Made by a program: the position numbers and the translations under genes. Below are positions 1 to 9,588 of a stretch of 64,000 bases of DNA, piece after piece; position 1 is the first letter of the stretch, and each line of letters begins with the position of its first letter. Below the pieces are notes generated by a model, which was given only the letters and a program-made list of their open reading frames with translations, did not search any database and was not told the origin of the DNA. Source of the stretch: Legionella massiliensis. Lineage in GTDB: Bacteria > Pseudomonadota > Gammaproteobacteria > Legionellales > Legionellaceae. The stretch is taken from assembly GCF_000756815.1 (NCBI RefSeq), contig NZ_CCVW01000002.1:550157-614156 (forward strand), read 5' to 3'.

Positions 1-1543
1 TAGCGTCAACTTCAGCATCGCTTAAACCACTGGATGCCTTGATCACGATAGATTGCGCCTTACCTGTTGCCTTGTCTTTTGCAGAAACATTCAAGATACC
101 ATTCGCGTCAATATCAAAGGTCACTTCAATTTGTGGCACCCCACGAGGTGCAGCTGGAATATCAGTCAGATCGAAACGTCCCAAAGATTTATTCGCAGAC
201 GCTTGCTCACGCTCACCTTGTAACACGTGTACAGTTACTGCAGTCTGACGATCATCAGCAGTCGAAAATACCTGGTTTGCTTTGGTTGGGATTGTCGTGT
301 TTTTCTCGATCAACTTGGTCATCACTCCACCTAAGGTTTCGATACCTAAAGAAAGTGGTGTTACGTCAAGTAACAGGATGTCCTTCACATCGCCTGATAA
401 CACAGCAGCCTGGATCGCAGCACCTACAGCAACCGCTTCGTCAGGGTTCACGTCTTTTCTTGGTTCTTTGCCGAAGAAATCTTGTACTGTCTTTTGCACC
501 ATAGGCATTCTTGTTTGTCCACCAACAAGAATGACTTCGTTAATTTGTGAAACATTCAAGCCAGCATCCTTAAGCGCAGTTTTACAAGGATCAATAGTAC
601 GCTCAACTAGCTTTTCAACCAGTGACTCTAATTTTGCACGGGTTAGTTTGATATTTAAGTGTTTTGGTCCTGAGGCATCAGCTGTGATGTAAGGCAGGTT
701 AACATCGGTTTGTTGTGCAGAAGATAATTCGATCTTCGCTTTCTCAGCCGCTTCTTTCAGACGTTGTAATGCTAAAGGATCATTATGCAAATCAATACCA
801 GTATCCTTTTTAAACTCAGCTGCCAGGTACTCGATTAGAGTCAGGTCAAAGTCTTCACCACCGAGGAAGGTATCACCATTAGTAGCCAATACTTCAAATT
901 GATGCTCACCATCAACTTCAGCGATTTCGATAATTGAAATATCAAAGGTACCACCACCAAGGTCATAAACAGCAATAACTGAATCGCCGCGTTTTTTATC
1001 CATACCATAGGCAAGGGCTGCTGCAGTTGGTTCGTTAATGATCCGTTTAACTTCCAGACCAGCAATCCGTCCAGCATCTTTAGTTGCTTGTCGTTGGGAA
1101 TCGTTGAAATAAGCAGGTACAGTAATAACCGCTTCAGTCACTGCTTCGCCTAAATAATCTTCAGCGGTTTTCTTCATTTTGCGTAAAACTTCTGCAGAAA
1201 TTTGCGGTGGCGCCTTATCTTGGCCTTTGACACTAACCCAAGCATCGCCATTGTCTGCTTTAACAATCTTGTAGGGAACCATTTTAATATCTTTTTGCAC
1301 AACAGCATCATCAAAACGACGACCTATCAGGCGTTTGACAGCATAGAGAGTATTATCAGGATTCGTTACTGCCTGGCGCTTAGCTGCTTGTCCAACGAGA
1401 ACTTCATCATCGTTGGTATAAGCAACGATTGACGGAGTAGTGCGGTGTCCTTCGCTATTTTCGATTACACGTGGTTTGTCGCCTTCCATTACAGCCACAC
1501 AGGAATTTGTTGTACCCAGGTCAATTCCGATAATTTTTGCCAT
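1..1543 (-). CDS. dnaK: Chaperone DnaK (Hsp70), 3' end cut by window
   Basis: ATP-dependent cytosolic chaperone that works with DnaJ and GrpE. Reading the minus strand from the ATG at 1543 gives the Hsp70 N-terminus [18 protein letters not shown]. It is followed by the other ATPase-domain signatures, [14 protein letters not shown] and [11 protein letters not shown], and by the start of the substrate-binding domain. About 514 of the usual ~640 codons are present; the helical lid and C-terminal tail lie beyond base 1. It follows grpE after a 68-bp gap that holds a sigma-32-type promoter. Identity is certain from the motifs. The frame is open throughout and nothing suggests damage. Confidence 0.97.
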   Translation of the reverse strand, partial: MAKIIGIDLGTTNSCVAVMEGDKPRVIENSEGHRTTPSIVAYTNDDEVLVGQAAKRQAVTNPDNTLYAVKRLIGRRFDDAVVQKDIKMVPYKIVKADNGDAWVSVKGQDKAPPQISAEVLRKMKKTAEDYLGEAVTEAVITVPAYFNDSQRQATKDAGRIAGLEVKRIINEPTAAALAYGMDKKRGDSVIAVYDLGGGTFDISIIEIAEVDGEHQFEVLATNGDTFLGGEDFDLTLIEYLAAEFKKDTGIDLHNDPLALQRLKEAAEKAKIELSSAQQTDVNLPYITADASGPKHLNIKLTRAKLESLVEKLVERTIDPCKTALKDAGLNVSQINEVILVGGQTRMPMVQKTVQDFFGKEPRKDVNPDEAVAVGAAIQAAVLSGDVKDILLLDVTPLSLGIETLGGVMTKLIEKNTTIPTKANQVFSTADDRQTAVTVHVLQGEREQASANKSLGRFDLTDIPAAPRGVPQIEVTFDIDANGILNVSAKDKATGKAQSIVIKASSGLSDAEVDA

Positions 1544-1588
1544 TTGTTCTTGCTCCGATCTATTTAATTGGTTACGCAATAGTTCTCA

Positions 1589-1616
1589 ATATGGGGTGAG
1601 ATCTACTAATTTCAAG
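1589..1616 (-). promoter_or_regulatory. Sigma-32 heat-shock promoter of dnaK
   Basis: On the minus strand CTTGAA (1616-1611) is followed after 14 bp by CCCCATAT (1596-1589). This is a near-perfect match to the RpoH consensus CTTGAAA-N11-16-CCCCATNT. The -35 box overlaps the grpE stop codon, so dnaK can be transcribed separately from grpE. The sequence match is seen directly; promoter activity is inferred. Confidence 0.8.
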
Positions 1617-2226
1617 CTTTTTCATCTATTGGTTTTGGTTTTGACACAATAACCCGCGCCGGACGAATGATTCTGTCATTCAATTTGTAGCCTTTTTGGA
1701 AGACCGTTAGAACGGTATTGGGTTCCGCACCAGGTACTTCCTGCATAGACATTGCCTCATGCTCTTGAGGATTAAAAACAGCGCCCTGAGGGTCGATTTG
1801 TTCAACGTCCATTTTCTGCAATGCATCAAGGAACAATTTCATGGTTAATAGCAAGCCTTCACGCATGCTATCGTCTACCTTGTTCTCAGTCAGCTGGATC
1901 GCTTGCTCAAGACTATCAACCACAGGTAAAAAGGAATGAATCAGTTTTTCTTGGCCATAACGGTGTGCATTAGCAACATCTCGTTCTGCACGTCGGCGAA
2001 CATTATCTAACTCAGCCATTGCACGCACGGCTTTTTCCCAATTTTCATGGGCTTTTTGCTCTGCCAGAGTGAGTTTTTCTTCAAGGATGGCATAAGTCGG
2101 ATGCTCTAGGGCAGCCTCAGAGCCCCCTTCGCCACCTTCATCATCCTGTTCCATTTCATCCATAAATTCAGCTTCCTCTTTTTCATCTTTAAATTTCTGC
2201 CAGTCTTTACCTTGATCTTTACTCAT
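1612..2226 (-). CDS. grpE: Nucleotide exchange factor GrpE
   Basis: Releases ADP from DnaK and so resets its chaperone cycle in the cytosol. The 204-residue protein has an acidic, low-complexity N-terminus (residues 15-40) and then a long helix with the family segment AELDNVRRRAERDV. It ends in the beta-rich C-terminal domain with FNPQEHEAMS and QKGYKLNDRIIRPARVIVS, which is the GrpE signature. Length is normal. It lies directly upstream of dnaK in the usual order, and a heat-shock promoter precedes it. Confidence 0.96.
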   Translation of the reverse strand: MSKDQGKDWQKFKDEKEEAEFMDEMEQDDEGGEGGSEAALEHPTYAILEEKLTLAEQKAHENWEKAVRAMAELDNVRRRAERDVANAHRYGQEKLIHSFLPVVDSLEQAIQLTENKVDDSMREGLLLTMKLFLDALQKMDVEQIDPQGAVFNPQEHEAMSMQEVPGAEPNTVLTVFQKGYKLNDRIIRPARVIVSKPKPIDEKA

Positions 2227-2257
2227 AGAAGCCTCCTGAATACATTGGTGAAACTAG

Positions 2258-2283
2258 GTGGGGATTCGAACTAAAAATTCAAG
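2258..2283 (-). promoter_or_regulatory. Sigma-32 heat-shock promoter of grpE
   Basis: On the minus strand CTTGAA (2283-2278) is followed after 14 bp by CCCCAC (2263-2258), ending 31 bp upstream of the grpE ATG. The spacing is identical to that of the dnaK promoter. The match is direct; function is inferred from the known regulation of grpE in gammaproteobacteria. Confidence 0.75.
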
Positions 2284-2330
2284 CCCCCAGTTGCAGAATA
2301 TTTTAAGCGATTCTTATCCTACTTAATAAC

Positions 2331-2359
2331 TTGCACCAACTGTTCATTCATCGCATACT
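2331..2359 (+). promoter_or_regulatory. Sigma-70-type promoter of the DAHP synthase gene
   Basis: TTGCAC (2331-2336) and CATACT (2354-2359) are separated by 17 bp and lie just upstream of an AAGAGG ribosome site and the ATG at 2395. It is divergent from the grpE heat-shock promoter. Inferred from consensus only. Confidence 0.5.
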
Positions 2360-2394
2360 CAGTAGTATAGATAAACAAGAGGTTTTTTTTCATT

Positions 2395-3729
2395 ATGCGA
2401 GAGTGGTCAGCACAATCATGGCAAAATTTTTCTTATGAGCAATCTGCTAATTACCCTGATGAAAATCAGCTCGATCGGGTAGTTGAACAATTAAGCCAGC
2501 TCCCTCCCCTTGTCACCAGTGGTGAGGTCAAAAATCTGAAGAAGGCGATTGCCAAAGCAGGCCGGGGCGAAGCCTTTATCTTGCAAGGTGGTGATTGCGC
2601 TGAATCCTTCGATGAATGCCGTTCAGATATCATTAGTAACAAATTGAAGATTCTTCTGCAGATGAGTCTTATATTGATTCATGGCTTGCGCAAACCGATC
2701 ATCCGTATTGGCCGTATAGCTGGTCAGTATGCTAAACCACGCTCTTCTGATCAGGAAACGATTGATGGTGTTACTCTACCCAGTTACCGTGGTGACTTGG
2801 TCAACTCCCAACAATTTGACGCTGCATCGCGTACACCCAACCCTAAATTAATGCTGCAAGGCTATAGCTGTGCCGCAATGACTCTGAATTTTATTCGCGC
2901 TTTGCTAGATGGGGGCTTTGCCGATTTGAATCATCCGCAACTCTGGGATCTGCGCTTTGTGGAGCATTCACCTCAGGCTGATGAATACCATGCCATTGTG
3001 CGTTCGCTCTCTGAGTCGCTGGAATTTATGGAAGCAATTGATGGTTTTCGTTCTTCAAACCTGAACAAGGTTGATTTTTATACCTCTCATGAAGCACTCC
3101 ATCTACATTACGAACAAGCATTGACTCGCAACCTCCACGATGGCAATTGGTATGATCTCTCTACTCATTTGCCCTGGATTGGAATGCGGACAGCGAAAAT
3201 AGGTAGCGCGCATTTAGAGTTTTTGCGCGGCGTTCAAAATCCAATTGGTATTAAAGTTGGGCCAAGTGCAACCAAAGAATGGTTGCAGGAAATTATTGAG
3301 TTGATGAATCCTAAGCATGAGGAAGGACGAATACTGCTGATTACTCGAATGGGCGCCAAACAAATTGATAAGTTGCTACCCTCTCTCATTAAGGCTGTGC
3401 AAGAAACTAAATGCCCTGTTACCTGGTCTTGTGACCCCATGCATGGCAATACCGAAACTACCGCTGATGGAATTAAGACAAGGCATTTCGATAATATCCT
3501 CTTTGAATTACAGCAGGCGGTTAAAATTCATCGCGAAGCAAATAGCTATCTGGGCGGGGTACATTTTGAGCTTACCGGCGACAATGTTACTGAATGTATT
3601 GGTGGCGCACGTGGCTTAAATGAGGAAGATTTAAAGCGTGCTTATCGCAGTTTGGTTGATCCGCGCCTGAATTATGAGCAATCCTTGGAAATGGCCATTC
3701 AGTTGAGTAAGCAGTTTAATACTTTATAA
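2395..3729 (+). CDS. Class II (plant-type) DAHP synthase
   Basis: Condenses phosphoenolpyruvate with erythrose 4-phosphate to 3-deoxy-D-arabino-heptulosonate 7-phosphate, the first step of the shikimate pathway. At 444 residues it matches the class II family in length, not the ~350-residue class I AroF/G/H enzymes. Diagnostic segments are GGDCAESF (65-72), RIGRIAGQYAKPRS, IGIKVGPS and SCDPMHGNT, which contribute substrate and metal ligands in the family. An AAGAGG ribosome site stands about 12 bp upstream of the ATG. It converges with the YheT-type gene, with only 35 bp between the stops. No aroma-pathway genes adjoin it. Confidence 0.93.
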   Translation: MREWSAQSWQNFSYEQSANYPDENQLDRVVEQLSQLPPLVTSGEVKNLKKAIAKAGRGEAFILQGGDCAESFDECRSDIISNKLKILLQMSLILIHGLRKPIIRIGRIAGQYAKPRSSDQETIDGVTLPSYRGDLVNSQQFDAASRTPNPKLMLQGYSCAAMTLNFIRALLDGGFADLNHPQLWDLRFVEHSPQADEYHAIVRSLSESLEFMEAIDGFRSSNLNKVDFYTSHEALHLHYEQALTRNLHDGNWYDLSTHLPWIGMRTAKIGSAHLEFLRGVQNPIGIKVGPSATKEWLQEIIELMNPKHEEGRILLITRMGAKQIDKLLPSLIKAVQETKCPVTWSCDPMHGNTETTADGIKTRHFDNILFELQQAVKIHREANSYLGGVHFELTGDNVTECIGGARGLNEEDLKRAYRSLVDPRLNYEQSLEMAIQLSKQFNTL

Positions 3730-3764
3730 TTGAATCTCCTCTCCCCCCAAGGCACTGCCTTAAG

Positions 3765-4781
3765 TTAATGGCTGTGCCCAAGGGAGGTGAGGGGATCATC
3801 CCTCTCAAAAACACCCCTCAAATAAGCTGGAATCCGCTGTTCCAACCAATAAACCGGTTTGCCTGGTAACCTGCCCGCAATAAAACCAACATGTCCTCCC
3901 TTCTCACTTAATTCGAGAATAACATCCGGAGCGAGCTCTTCTGCCTGGGGCACTACCTTAGGGGTCATAAAAGGATCATCCAAGGCATGGATCACTAGGG
4001 TTGGGGTTTTAATTTTAGCAAGGTAAGCCCTTGAACTGGATTTTCTATAATAATCATGAACATGCTTAAAGCCATGTAGCGGTGCAGTGACATTTTCATC
4101 AAAGGTCCAGAAACATTGCCATTTATGCATATCCTGTAGTTCCCTTGGCATATTATCCTGAGTGAAATAGGTCTGTTTACGTTCAAACACTCGTCGTAAA
4201 CGTCGCAATAAATATTCCTGGTAAATTCGCGAAAATCCTGTGCTTATACGATCCGCGACCATACGGAGCTGAAAGGGCACAGAGACCGCAACAGCGGCTT
4301 GAATTATCGATTGCTCGCCGGTTTCCCCCAGCCATTTCAATAAAACATTGCCTCCCAAAGAAACACCAACAACTGCTTTCTTAGTTTCTGGTTCACGCTC
4401 AGCCAAAAGATGGAGCAGATAATTAACATCAGCGGTATCACCGGAATGATAGGCGCGTGCTAAACGATTAGGTTCTTTGGAAGCGCCTCTAAAATGCATA
4501 AGCACTGCTCGCCAGCCACAGCGATTAAACTCATGCATCAGGCCAGCGGCATAGGTTGAGTCCATTGAGCCACCCAAGCCATGTAAAAAAACGATAAGCG
4601 GCGTATCCTTTGCCAAACCATTGATAGCCCAAGCCAAATCAATAAAGTCGCCATCGGCTAATTCAAGACGCTCCATGAAATCCACCGGTGACTGGATGCG
4701 GCGCATTAGGGTTGAATAAAGCGTCTGCGTATGCGAATTAGCCAACCACCAGGCTGGCTTAAAATCACTCTTGATTATCAT
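3765..4781 (-). CDS. YheT-family alpha/beta hydrolase
   Basis: Predicted cytosolic alpha/beta-hydrolase of the YheT/EMB8 group; the substrate is unknown. The N-terminal family segment ANSHTQTLYS is present. So are the oxyanion region VFLHGLGGS, the nucleophile elbow VGVSLGGN, and downstream DDPF and GGHVGF segments that would supply the acid and histidine. The ATG at 4781 is preferred; a TTG at 4787 would add two residues and overlap the hemE stop. It follows hemE with a gap of 2 bp, so the two are probably co-transcribed. The last codons run into an imperfect GC-rich inverted repeat that may end transcription. Confidence 0.85.
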   Translation of the reverse strand: MIIKSDFKPAWWLANSHTQTLYSTLMRRIQSPVDFMERLELADGDFIDLAWAINGLAKDTPLIVFLHGLGGSMDSTYAAGLMHEFNRCGWRAVLMHFRGASKEPNRLARAYHSGDTADVNYLLHLLAEREPETKKAVVGVSLGGNVLLKWLGETGEQSIIQAAVAVSVPFQLRMVADRISTGFSRIYQEYLLRRLRRVFERKQTYFTQDNMPRELQDMHKWQCFWTFDENVTAPLHGFKHVHDYYRKSSSRAYLAKIKTPTLVIHALDDPFMTPKVVPQAEELAPDVILELSEKGGHVGFIAGRLPGKPVYWLEQRIPAYLRGVFERDDPLTSLGHSH

Positions 4782-4783
4782 AA

Positions 4784-5845
4784 TCAACCACCATGATAGC
4801 CAGGGCTATATTCATGCACGGCCTCAATCATCGCCTTAACATGTTCAGGGGGAACATCGGGGGTAATCCCATGACCTAGATTGAAAACATGGCCACTACC
4901 CTGGCCAAAGGAAGCAAGCACTCGCTTTACCTGATAGCGTATACTTTCAGTATTGCTAAGCAATACAGCAGGATCAAGGTTACCTTGCAGCGCTACCCTA
5001 TCGCCAACTAAAGCCCGCGCTCTACTTAGTTCACAAGTCCAATCCAAACCTAAGGCATCGCAACCGCTGTCGGCTATGCGTGTTAACCATTGCCCTCCCC
5101 CCTTGGTAAAAAGAATAATGGGGATTTGCGGGTGCTTAACCTTTAACTCTTGCACAATTTTAGTCATGTAATTAAGTGAAAAATCCTGATAGTTCTGGGT
5201 GGTTAGAATTCCTCCCCAAGTATCGAAAATCATTAGAGCGTTTGCCCCTGATTTGACCTGCTCATCAAGATAGGCGCTCACTGCCTGAGCAAGCTTGGCT
5301 AAGAGTAAATGTGTTAGCTCAGGCTGGGTATAAAGCATACGGAGAATCTGTTTAAAATCGCGGCTTGAACTACCCTCGACCATGTAACAGGCCAGTGTCC
5401 ACGGACTGCCAGAAAAACCAATCAGGGGCAAATCTTGGGGCATTTCCCGCCGAATCAGACTTAAGGCATCCATAACATAGGCAAGTTCTTCCCTAGGATT
5501 TGGGATAGTTAAGGCTTCAATGGCCTGGCTATCGCGTAGCGGTCTACGAAAACAAGGTCCTTCCCCTTCTGCAAAATAAAGACCTAAACCCATCGCATCA
5601 GGGATAGTCAAGATATCAGAAAATAAGATTGCCGCATCAAGTGGATAGCGTCTTAAAGGCTGTAAAGCCACTTCACAAGCTAACTCTGGGTTTTTACAGA
5701 GACTTAGAAAATCACCTGCTTGAGCACGCACTTGGCGATATTCTGGTAGATAACGACCAGCTTGGCGCATAAACCAGACCGGCGTTCGTGGTAGGGGTTT
5801 GCGTTGAAGCGCTCGAATAAATAAAGACTCCGCAATCTCAGACAT
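4784..5845 (-). CDS. hemE: Uroporphyrinogen decarboxylase
   Basis: Removes four carboxyl groups from uroporphyrinogen III to give coproporphyrinogen III in haem synthesis. The family signatures are all visible: [16 protein letters not shown] near the N-terminus, [46 protein letters not shown] and [13 protein letters not shown]. The ATG at 5845 (MSEIAESLF) is chosen because it matches the usual HemE start, has AGGAT just upstream and gives 353 residues, the family length. An in-frame start 14 codons earlier is unlikely. It heads a two-gene unit with the YheT-type hydrolase. Confidence 0.96.
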   Translation of the reverse strand: MSEIAESLFIRALQRKPLPRTPVWFMRQAGRYLPEYRQVRAQAGDFLSLCKNPELACEVALQPLRRYPLDAAILFSDILTIPDAMGLGLYFAEGEGPCFRRPLRDSQAIEALTIPNPREELAYVMDALSLIRREMPQDLPLIGFSGSPWTLACYMVEGSSSRDFKQILRMLYTQPELTHLLLAKLAQAVSAYLDEQVKSGANALMIFDTWGGILTTQNYQDFSLNYMTKIVQELKVKHPQIPIILFTKGGGQWLTRIADSGCDALGLDWTCELSRARALVGDRVALQGNLDPAVLLSNTESIRYQVKRVLASFGQGSGHVFNLGHGITPDVPPEHVKAMIEAVHEYSPGYHGG

Positions 5846-6246
5846 TAGGGATCCTAGATAAGTCAAACAAAGTTGCGATTCTAGCACTAGTCAGATTTTT
5901 TTTCTTCAGGAGAGGAAGATTAGTTGTCCCTTGATTCACTGCAATTAAGTTAACGTCATCCAGAGCGCTCCAGCCCCTTAGGGGCAAAGCCCTCCGTCAT
6001 CCCGAACGTAGTGAGGGATCTCCGAGATTCACACTGTGCCACATTCAGGAGATGTCTCTCTACGCTCGACATGACGTACTCTTTGGGACGTAGAGAGACA
6101 TCTCCGATATTCGCACTCTGCCACATTCGGGAGATCCTTCGCTACGCTCTGGATGACTTGGTATTGAGACAAGGAGGTCTTCTTACCACAAATTATGGAA
6201 AAGTCAGATGATGGTTGCTATGCTAGCCGCAAATTATTTTTAGCGT
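5846..6246. repeat. Intergenic cluster of 82-bp palindromic repeats (family A)
   Basis: This gap between hemE and folB is largely repeat DNA. One complete family A hairpin occupies 5995-6076 (82 bp, arms of about 29 bp around a 24-bp centre, starting CGTCATCCCGAACG). A truncated 5' arm lies at about 5953-5970 and a second half-element at about 6088-6156. Short ORFs here consist of repeat sequence and are not genes. The folB promoter must lie in the last ~80 bp, but no convincing boxes were seen. Confidence 0.85.
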
Positions 6247-6594
6247 GTGACTAACTTGGATTCTTTACATATTAAAGGCTTAGCTGTAGAAACTCACATT
6301 GGTGTTCATGCCTGGGAACAACAAATCTTGCAGCGTCTTCTGATTGATATAACAATCCCAGCCGACTTTAGCGCTTGTGAAGATGAGCTCAGCAAAACAA
6401 TTGATTATGACAGGCTTTGTCAGTTAGTCACTGCTTATATCGAAACGAATTCTTTTCAATTAATTGAGACGGTTGCTGATAAGATTGCTAATTTAATTAA
6501 GACAGAGTTTAAAATTCAACAAGTTAGCATCTCAGTTAGCAAGCCCCATGCGATTAAGAACGCAGCGAACATTCAAGTTAATGTAACGCGCTAA
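6247..6594 (+). CDS. folB: Dihydroneopterin aldolase
   Basis: Cleaves 7,8-dihydroneopterin to 6-hydroxymethyl-dihydropterin in folate synthesis. The 115-residue protein has the family pattern: LHIKGLAVETHIGVHAWEQ with the substrate-binding Glu, and VSISVSKPHAIKNAANIQV with the catalytic Lys near the C-terminus. The start is GTG at 6247, the only reasonable start in frame. The ribosome site is weak. It stands alone, preceded by repeats and followed by 90 bp with no recognisable feature. Confidence 0.92.
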   Translation: MTNLDSLHIKGLAVETHIGVHAWEQQILQRLLIDITIPADFSACEDELSKTIDYDRLCQLVTAYIETNSFQLIETVADKIANLIKTEFKIQQVSISVSKPHAIKNAANIQVNVTR

Positions 6595-6684
6595 ACTAAT
6601 TTCAAATATATCAACCTTAATGTAGTAATTTAAATCCAATCACCTTAAAATTACCCACCATGTTTTTTGTCCAAACACCTTACC

Positions 6685-9588
6685 ATGCCAAAAAAAACCA
6701 TATTCCAAGATTCTGTCCTTATCTCAGGTGTGATGTGTCTAACAGGTTGTGGGATGGGAATTCAGAGTACGCTAAATAGCTGTATAGAAGATTGCATAAA
6801 AGCGGAGCTTCTTCCTAAGGATGCAAAGCTCACTATTGATTCAGAGCCCAGTGGCTTGGGTATTCATCGCTTTTTTCTAAGGATTGAGACTGCTGAGGAG
6901 AGTTTTGTACCACCAGAAAATTTTCATAATACTATTTCAGCACAACTCAAAGAAAACATCTTTTTTGACATCGTTGATGAGCAAACCGATGGAGAAGGAG
7001 AAAAATCCAATAAAACCAATTGGATAAACATTGCAATTAATTTGCTAGCTATAAGCGCTATTATTGCCCTATCGCTGCTCTTTCCTCCCTCAATCCCCTT
7101 AACTATCGGCTTAGCCTCGATCTCCTTTATAAGCACAGCATTTACCGCTAGAGAATATCTGATCGCTTTTTTTCGAAATCTATGGAATAGGGATCTGGCC
7201 AACATGACCACGACTATTTCTCTTGGCTGGTTTTTGTCCTTAGCACATACCATCTTCCATGCGATTAGCATGCCTTTAGCCAGCAGCTTTTCCATGGTTT
7301 TTATGAGCTTTATCATGCCAGTAATGCTGATAGGCTTTATTAACGGTATGGATGAAATTAAGCGCTTGGTTTTAAACAAGGCTAAAAAAATGCAACTTCA
7401 GGGGATAAGAGCAATATTCCCACAAATGTCTGAAGAATACCTTCGTTATGAGCTAAGCGATGAACAACAAAGCATCCTGTTAGAACAGTTTCAACCTGTC
7501 GATAAAGAGCTTAAAAGCGTAGCTGAGCATATTGACTTGGATAAGCTCTCCTTTATGGAGCACTTGCTAGAATCAAACAATCCTGTAAGTGAGAAGAAGG
7601 GACTTCTCAGAGGGGGCATGATCATAGAGGTTAAACGCGGAGAGTGCTTTCCCGTCGATTGCATCTTGCTTGATGGCAATACAGTGGTTGATGCCTCACT
7701 TCTGACCGGAGAACCACAGCAAAGCAAATTACGCTGGCAGAGAATTCCTGCAGGGGCACTCAATCTTGGTCAATCCGTAAGAGTCTATGCGGAAAACGGA
7801 GCCTACACCTCAACCGTAAATAAGCTTTTATTTAGATCAAATCGTGCTCGTACTAGTACCGTACAAGAAACCTCCCCTCTATTCACTTATCTTTATACTG
7901 GCTTGATTATTCTGGGACTGGTTGCAGCCATTGTGGCGCCGGCTGCCTTAGGAATTCTTACTATACCCCTGGTCATGCAAAATCTAATGGGCATCCTATT
8001 TTCGGTTTGTCCTTGTACTATTGCCATAGCCCACCAATTACCTAATTTAATCGGTATTTACCAGCGCACAAAGCAAGGGATTCAGTTACGTGATGACAAT
8101 ATCACTGGGCGAACTGACAAGATAAACACCGTGGTCTTCGACAAAACAGGTACACTGACTAATGGCAATTCTTCAATAGAATCCACAAATATTCCTTTCT
8201 CTTCACCAATTTGGCACAGGATCTATTTACTGGAGAAAGCACATGGAGGAGAACATCCCTTAGCCAAAGCAATCATAAATTATTATGAGTCCAATGCCTC
8301 ACCCAGCATTCCTCTCAACGACGTAAAAAATTGCATTATCGATTCACAAAACCGCGGTTTAGTAGCAACTGTGCAAGGGAATCGAATTCAACTAGGCAAT
8401 GCTGCCTTCCTCCAGGAAGCAGATATAGTGGTTCCTGAAGCAGATACTGCTAAAATTGCCCAGGGTTTTTCGCCTGTTTATGTCGCGGAGGATGGAGTCT
8501 ATCAAGGTGTCATTTATATCCAGCACGAGCCTAGAAAAGATATTTTGGAAGCGCTTTTACGTCTGAAAAAAGAAGGTAAAAAAATTATTATGCTTACCGG
8601 GGATAGCAAAGCCGCGGCAAAAGGCTTTAATAGACATCTTTCAAAACTCGCAGGTTTGGATATAGATAAAGAATCTATCTTCGACCAAGAAAACATCCAT
8701 GCTGAGCAAACACCGCAAAATAAAGAAGAATTCTTAAAATCGCTTATGACCTCCTCAGGGGTCGATCCTAAAGGCGTCTGGTTTGTGGGTGATGGATTAA
8801 ATGATGCCCCCTGTTGCAGAATAGTCAGTGAATTGGGAGGGATCAGTTGTGCCATAACTGGTGAAGATAAGGCTGCCTATTTCACCGATATCTCTTTAGA
8901 CGGCTCTCTGAATTATTTATTCGAGCACAATAAGCTGAATCGCATGCTGCAAACTAATGTCCTGCAAAATCAATTGATTATGGGATATAGCACAGTGGCG
9001 TTCCTGGCCTTCATTATTAGTTTTTCCATCGCTGGTATTGCAGTTTCACCCATAATTCCCTTAGTGATTATGCTAACGACCACGATGTTCGTTTTATTTA
9101 ATTCCTATCGCGTACAACTGGCAACCGATGATGCGCTGGATAAAACAACATCCTGGCCAAAGAAACTCTTAGCCTCCAATTTATCCATCAGCTTATTAGT
9201 CCTTGCAAGCAGCTTACTCATTGGCGCGACGTTGATTGCAACAATATCAACGGGAGGCTTAGCTCTGCCTGCTATTGTGTTCACCGCCGGTCTCGTTACA
9301 GCGCTCAGCAGTGCCTGTACAGTTGCAGCAACTGTCTTGTTTAGTGCCTTCGCCCTACTGTTAACCTCTCATCTATTGACCAATTACTTCCCCAAATCAG
9401 ATCAAAATGCAGAGATAGAGCAAGCAATGCCGGAGCAAATAGCGATTACCCAACCCGATGCTACGATAGCTTCAGAGGAAGAGCACCATAGCTTTAATCT
9501 GTTTTCCAGATTATTTTGTCAGCATACAGATACCTCCCCCCCTGGAACAAACAATGAACCACTACAATTATTTGCCAAAATCCGTTGA
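6685..9588 (+). CDS. Atypical P1B-type heavy-metal ATPase
   Basis: Predicted inner-membrane metal-exporting ATPase. Seen in order: an N-terminal HMA-like domain whose metal site reads MCLTGC (CxxxC instead of CxxC), two pairs of membrane helices, the actuator motif LLTGEP, a helix with the P1B metal motif CPC, the phosphorylation motif DKTGTLT, an EHPLA segment equivalent to the HP motif, MLTGDSK and GDGLNDAP. After the last canonical helix pair there is an extra ~140-residue C-terminus with two or more hydrophobic segments. At ~967 residues it exceeds typical CopA/ZntA proteins (700-830). ATG at 6685 is preferred over TTG at 6667; neither has a clear ribosome site. The CPC motif suggests Cu+, Zn2+ or a related ion; the substrate cannot be told. 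Confidence 0.85.
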   Translation: MPKKTIFQDSVLISGVMCLTGCGMGIQSTLNSCIEDCIKAELLPKDAKLTIDSEPSGLGIHRFFLRIETAEESFVPPENFHNTISAQLKENIFFDIVDEQTDGEGEKSNKTNWINIAINLLAISAIIALSLLFPPSIPLTIGLASISFISTAFTAREYLIAFFRNLWNRDLANMTTTISLGWFLSLAHTIFHAISMPLASSFSMVFMSFIMPVMLIGFINGMDEIKRLVLNKAKKMQLQGIRAIFPQMSEEYLRYELSDEQQSILLEQFQPVDKELKSVAEHIDLDKLSFMEHLLESNNPVSEKKGLLRGGMIIEVKRGECFPVDCILLDGNTVVDASLLTGEPQQSKLRWQRIPAGALNLGQSVRVYAENGAYTSTVNKLLFRSNRARTSTVQETSPLFTYLYTGLIILGLVAAIVAPAALGILTIPLVMQNLMGILFSVCPCTIAIAHQLPNLIGIYQRTKQGIQLRDDNITGRTDKINTVVFDKTGTLTNGNSSIESTNIPFSSPIWHRIYLLEKAHGGEHPLAKAIINYYESNASPSIPLNDVKNCIIDSQNRGLVATVQGNRIQLGNAAFLQEADIVVPEADTAKIAQGFSPVYVAEDGVYQGVIYIQHEPRKDILEALLRLKKEGKKIIMLTGDSKAAAKGFNRHLSKLAGLDIDKESIFDQENIHAEQTPQNKEEFLKSLMTSSGVDPKGVWFVGDGLNDAPCCRIVSELGGISCAITGEDKAAYFTDISLDGSLNYLFEHNKLNRMLQTNVLQNQLIMGYSTVAFLAFIISFSIAGIAVSPIIPLVIMLTTTMFVLFNSYRVQLATDDALDKTTSWPKKLLASNLSISLLVLASSLLIGATLIATISTGGLALPAIVFTAGLVTALSSACTVAATVLFSAFALLLTSHLLTNYFPKSDQNAEIEQAMPEQIAITQPDATIASEEEHHSFNLFSRLFCQHTDTSPPGTNNEPLQLFAKIR

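Noticed and set aside
67-1077. Several overlapping reading frames of 70-145 codons on both strands at the window start
   Set aside because: They lie inside dnaK in other frames. The minus-strand Hsp70 frame is continuous and has all its motifs, so the others are shadows.
6011-6211. A 66-codon frame between hemE and folB
   Set aside because: It consists almost wholly of family A palindromic repeat sequence and has no ribosome site.
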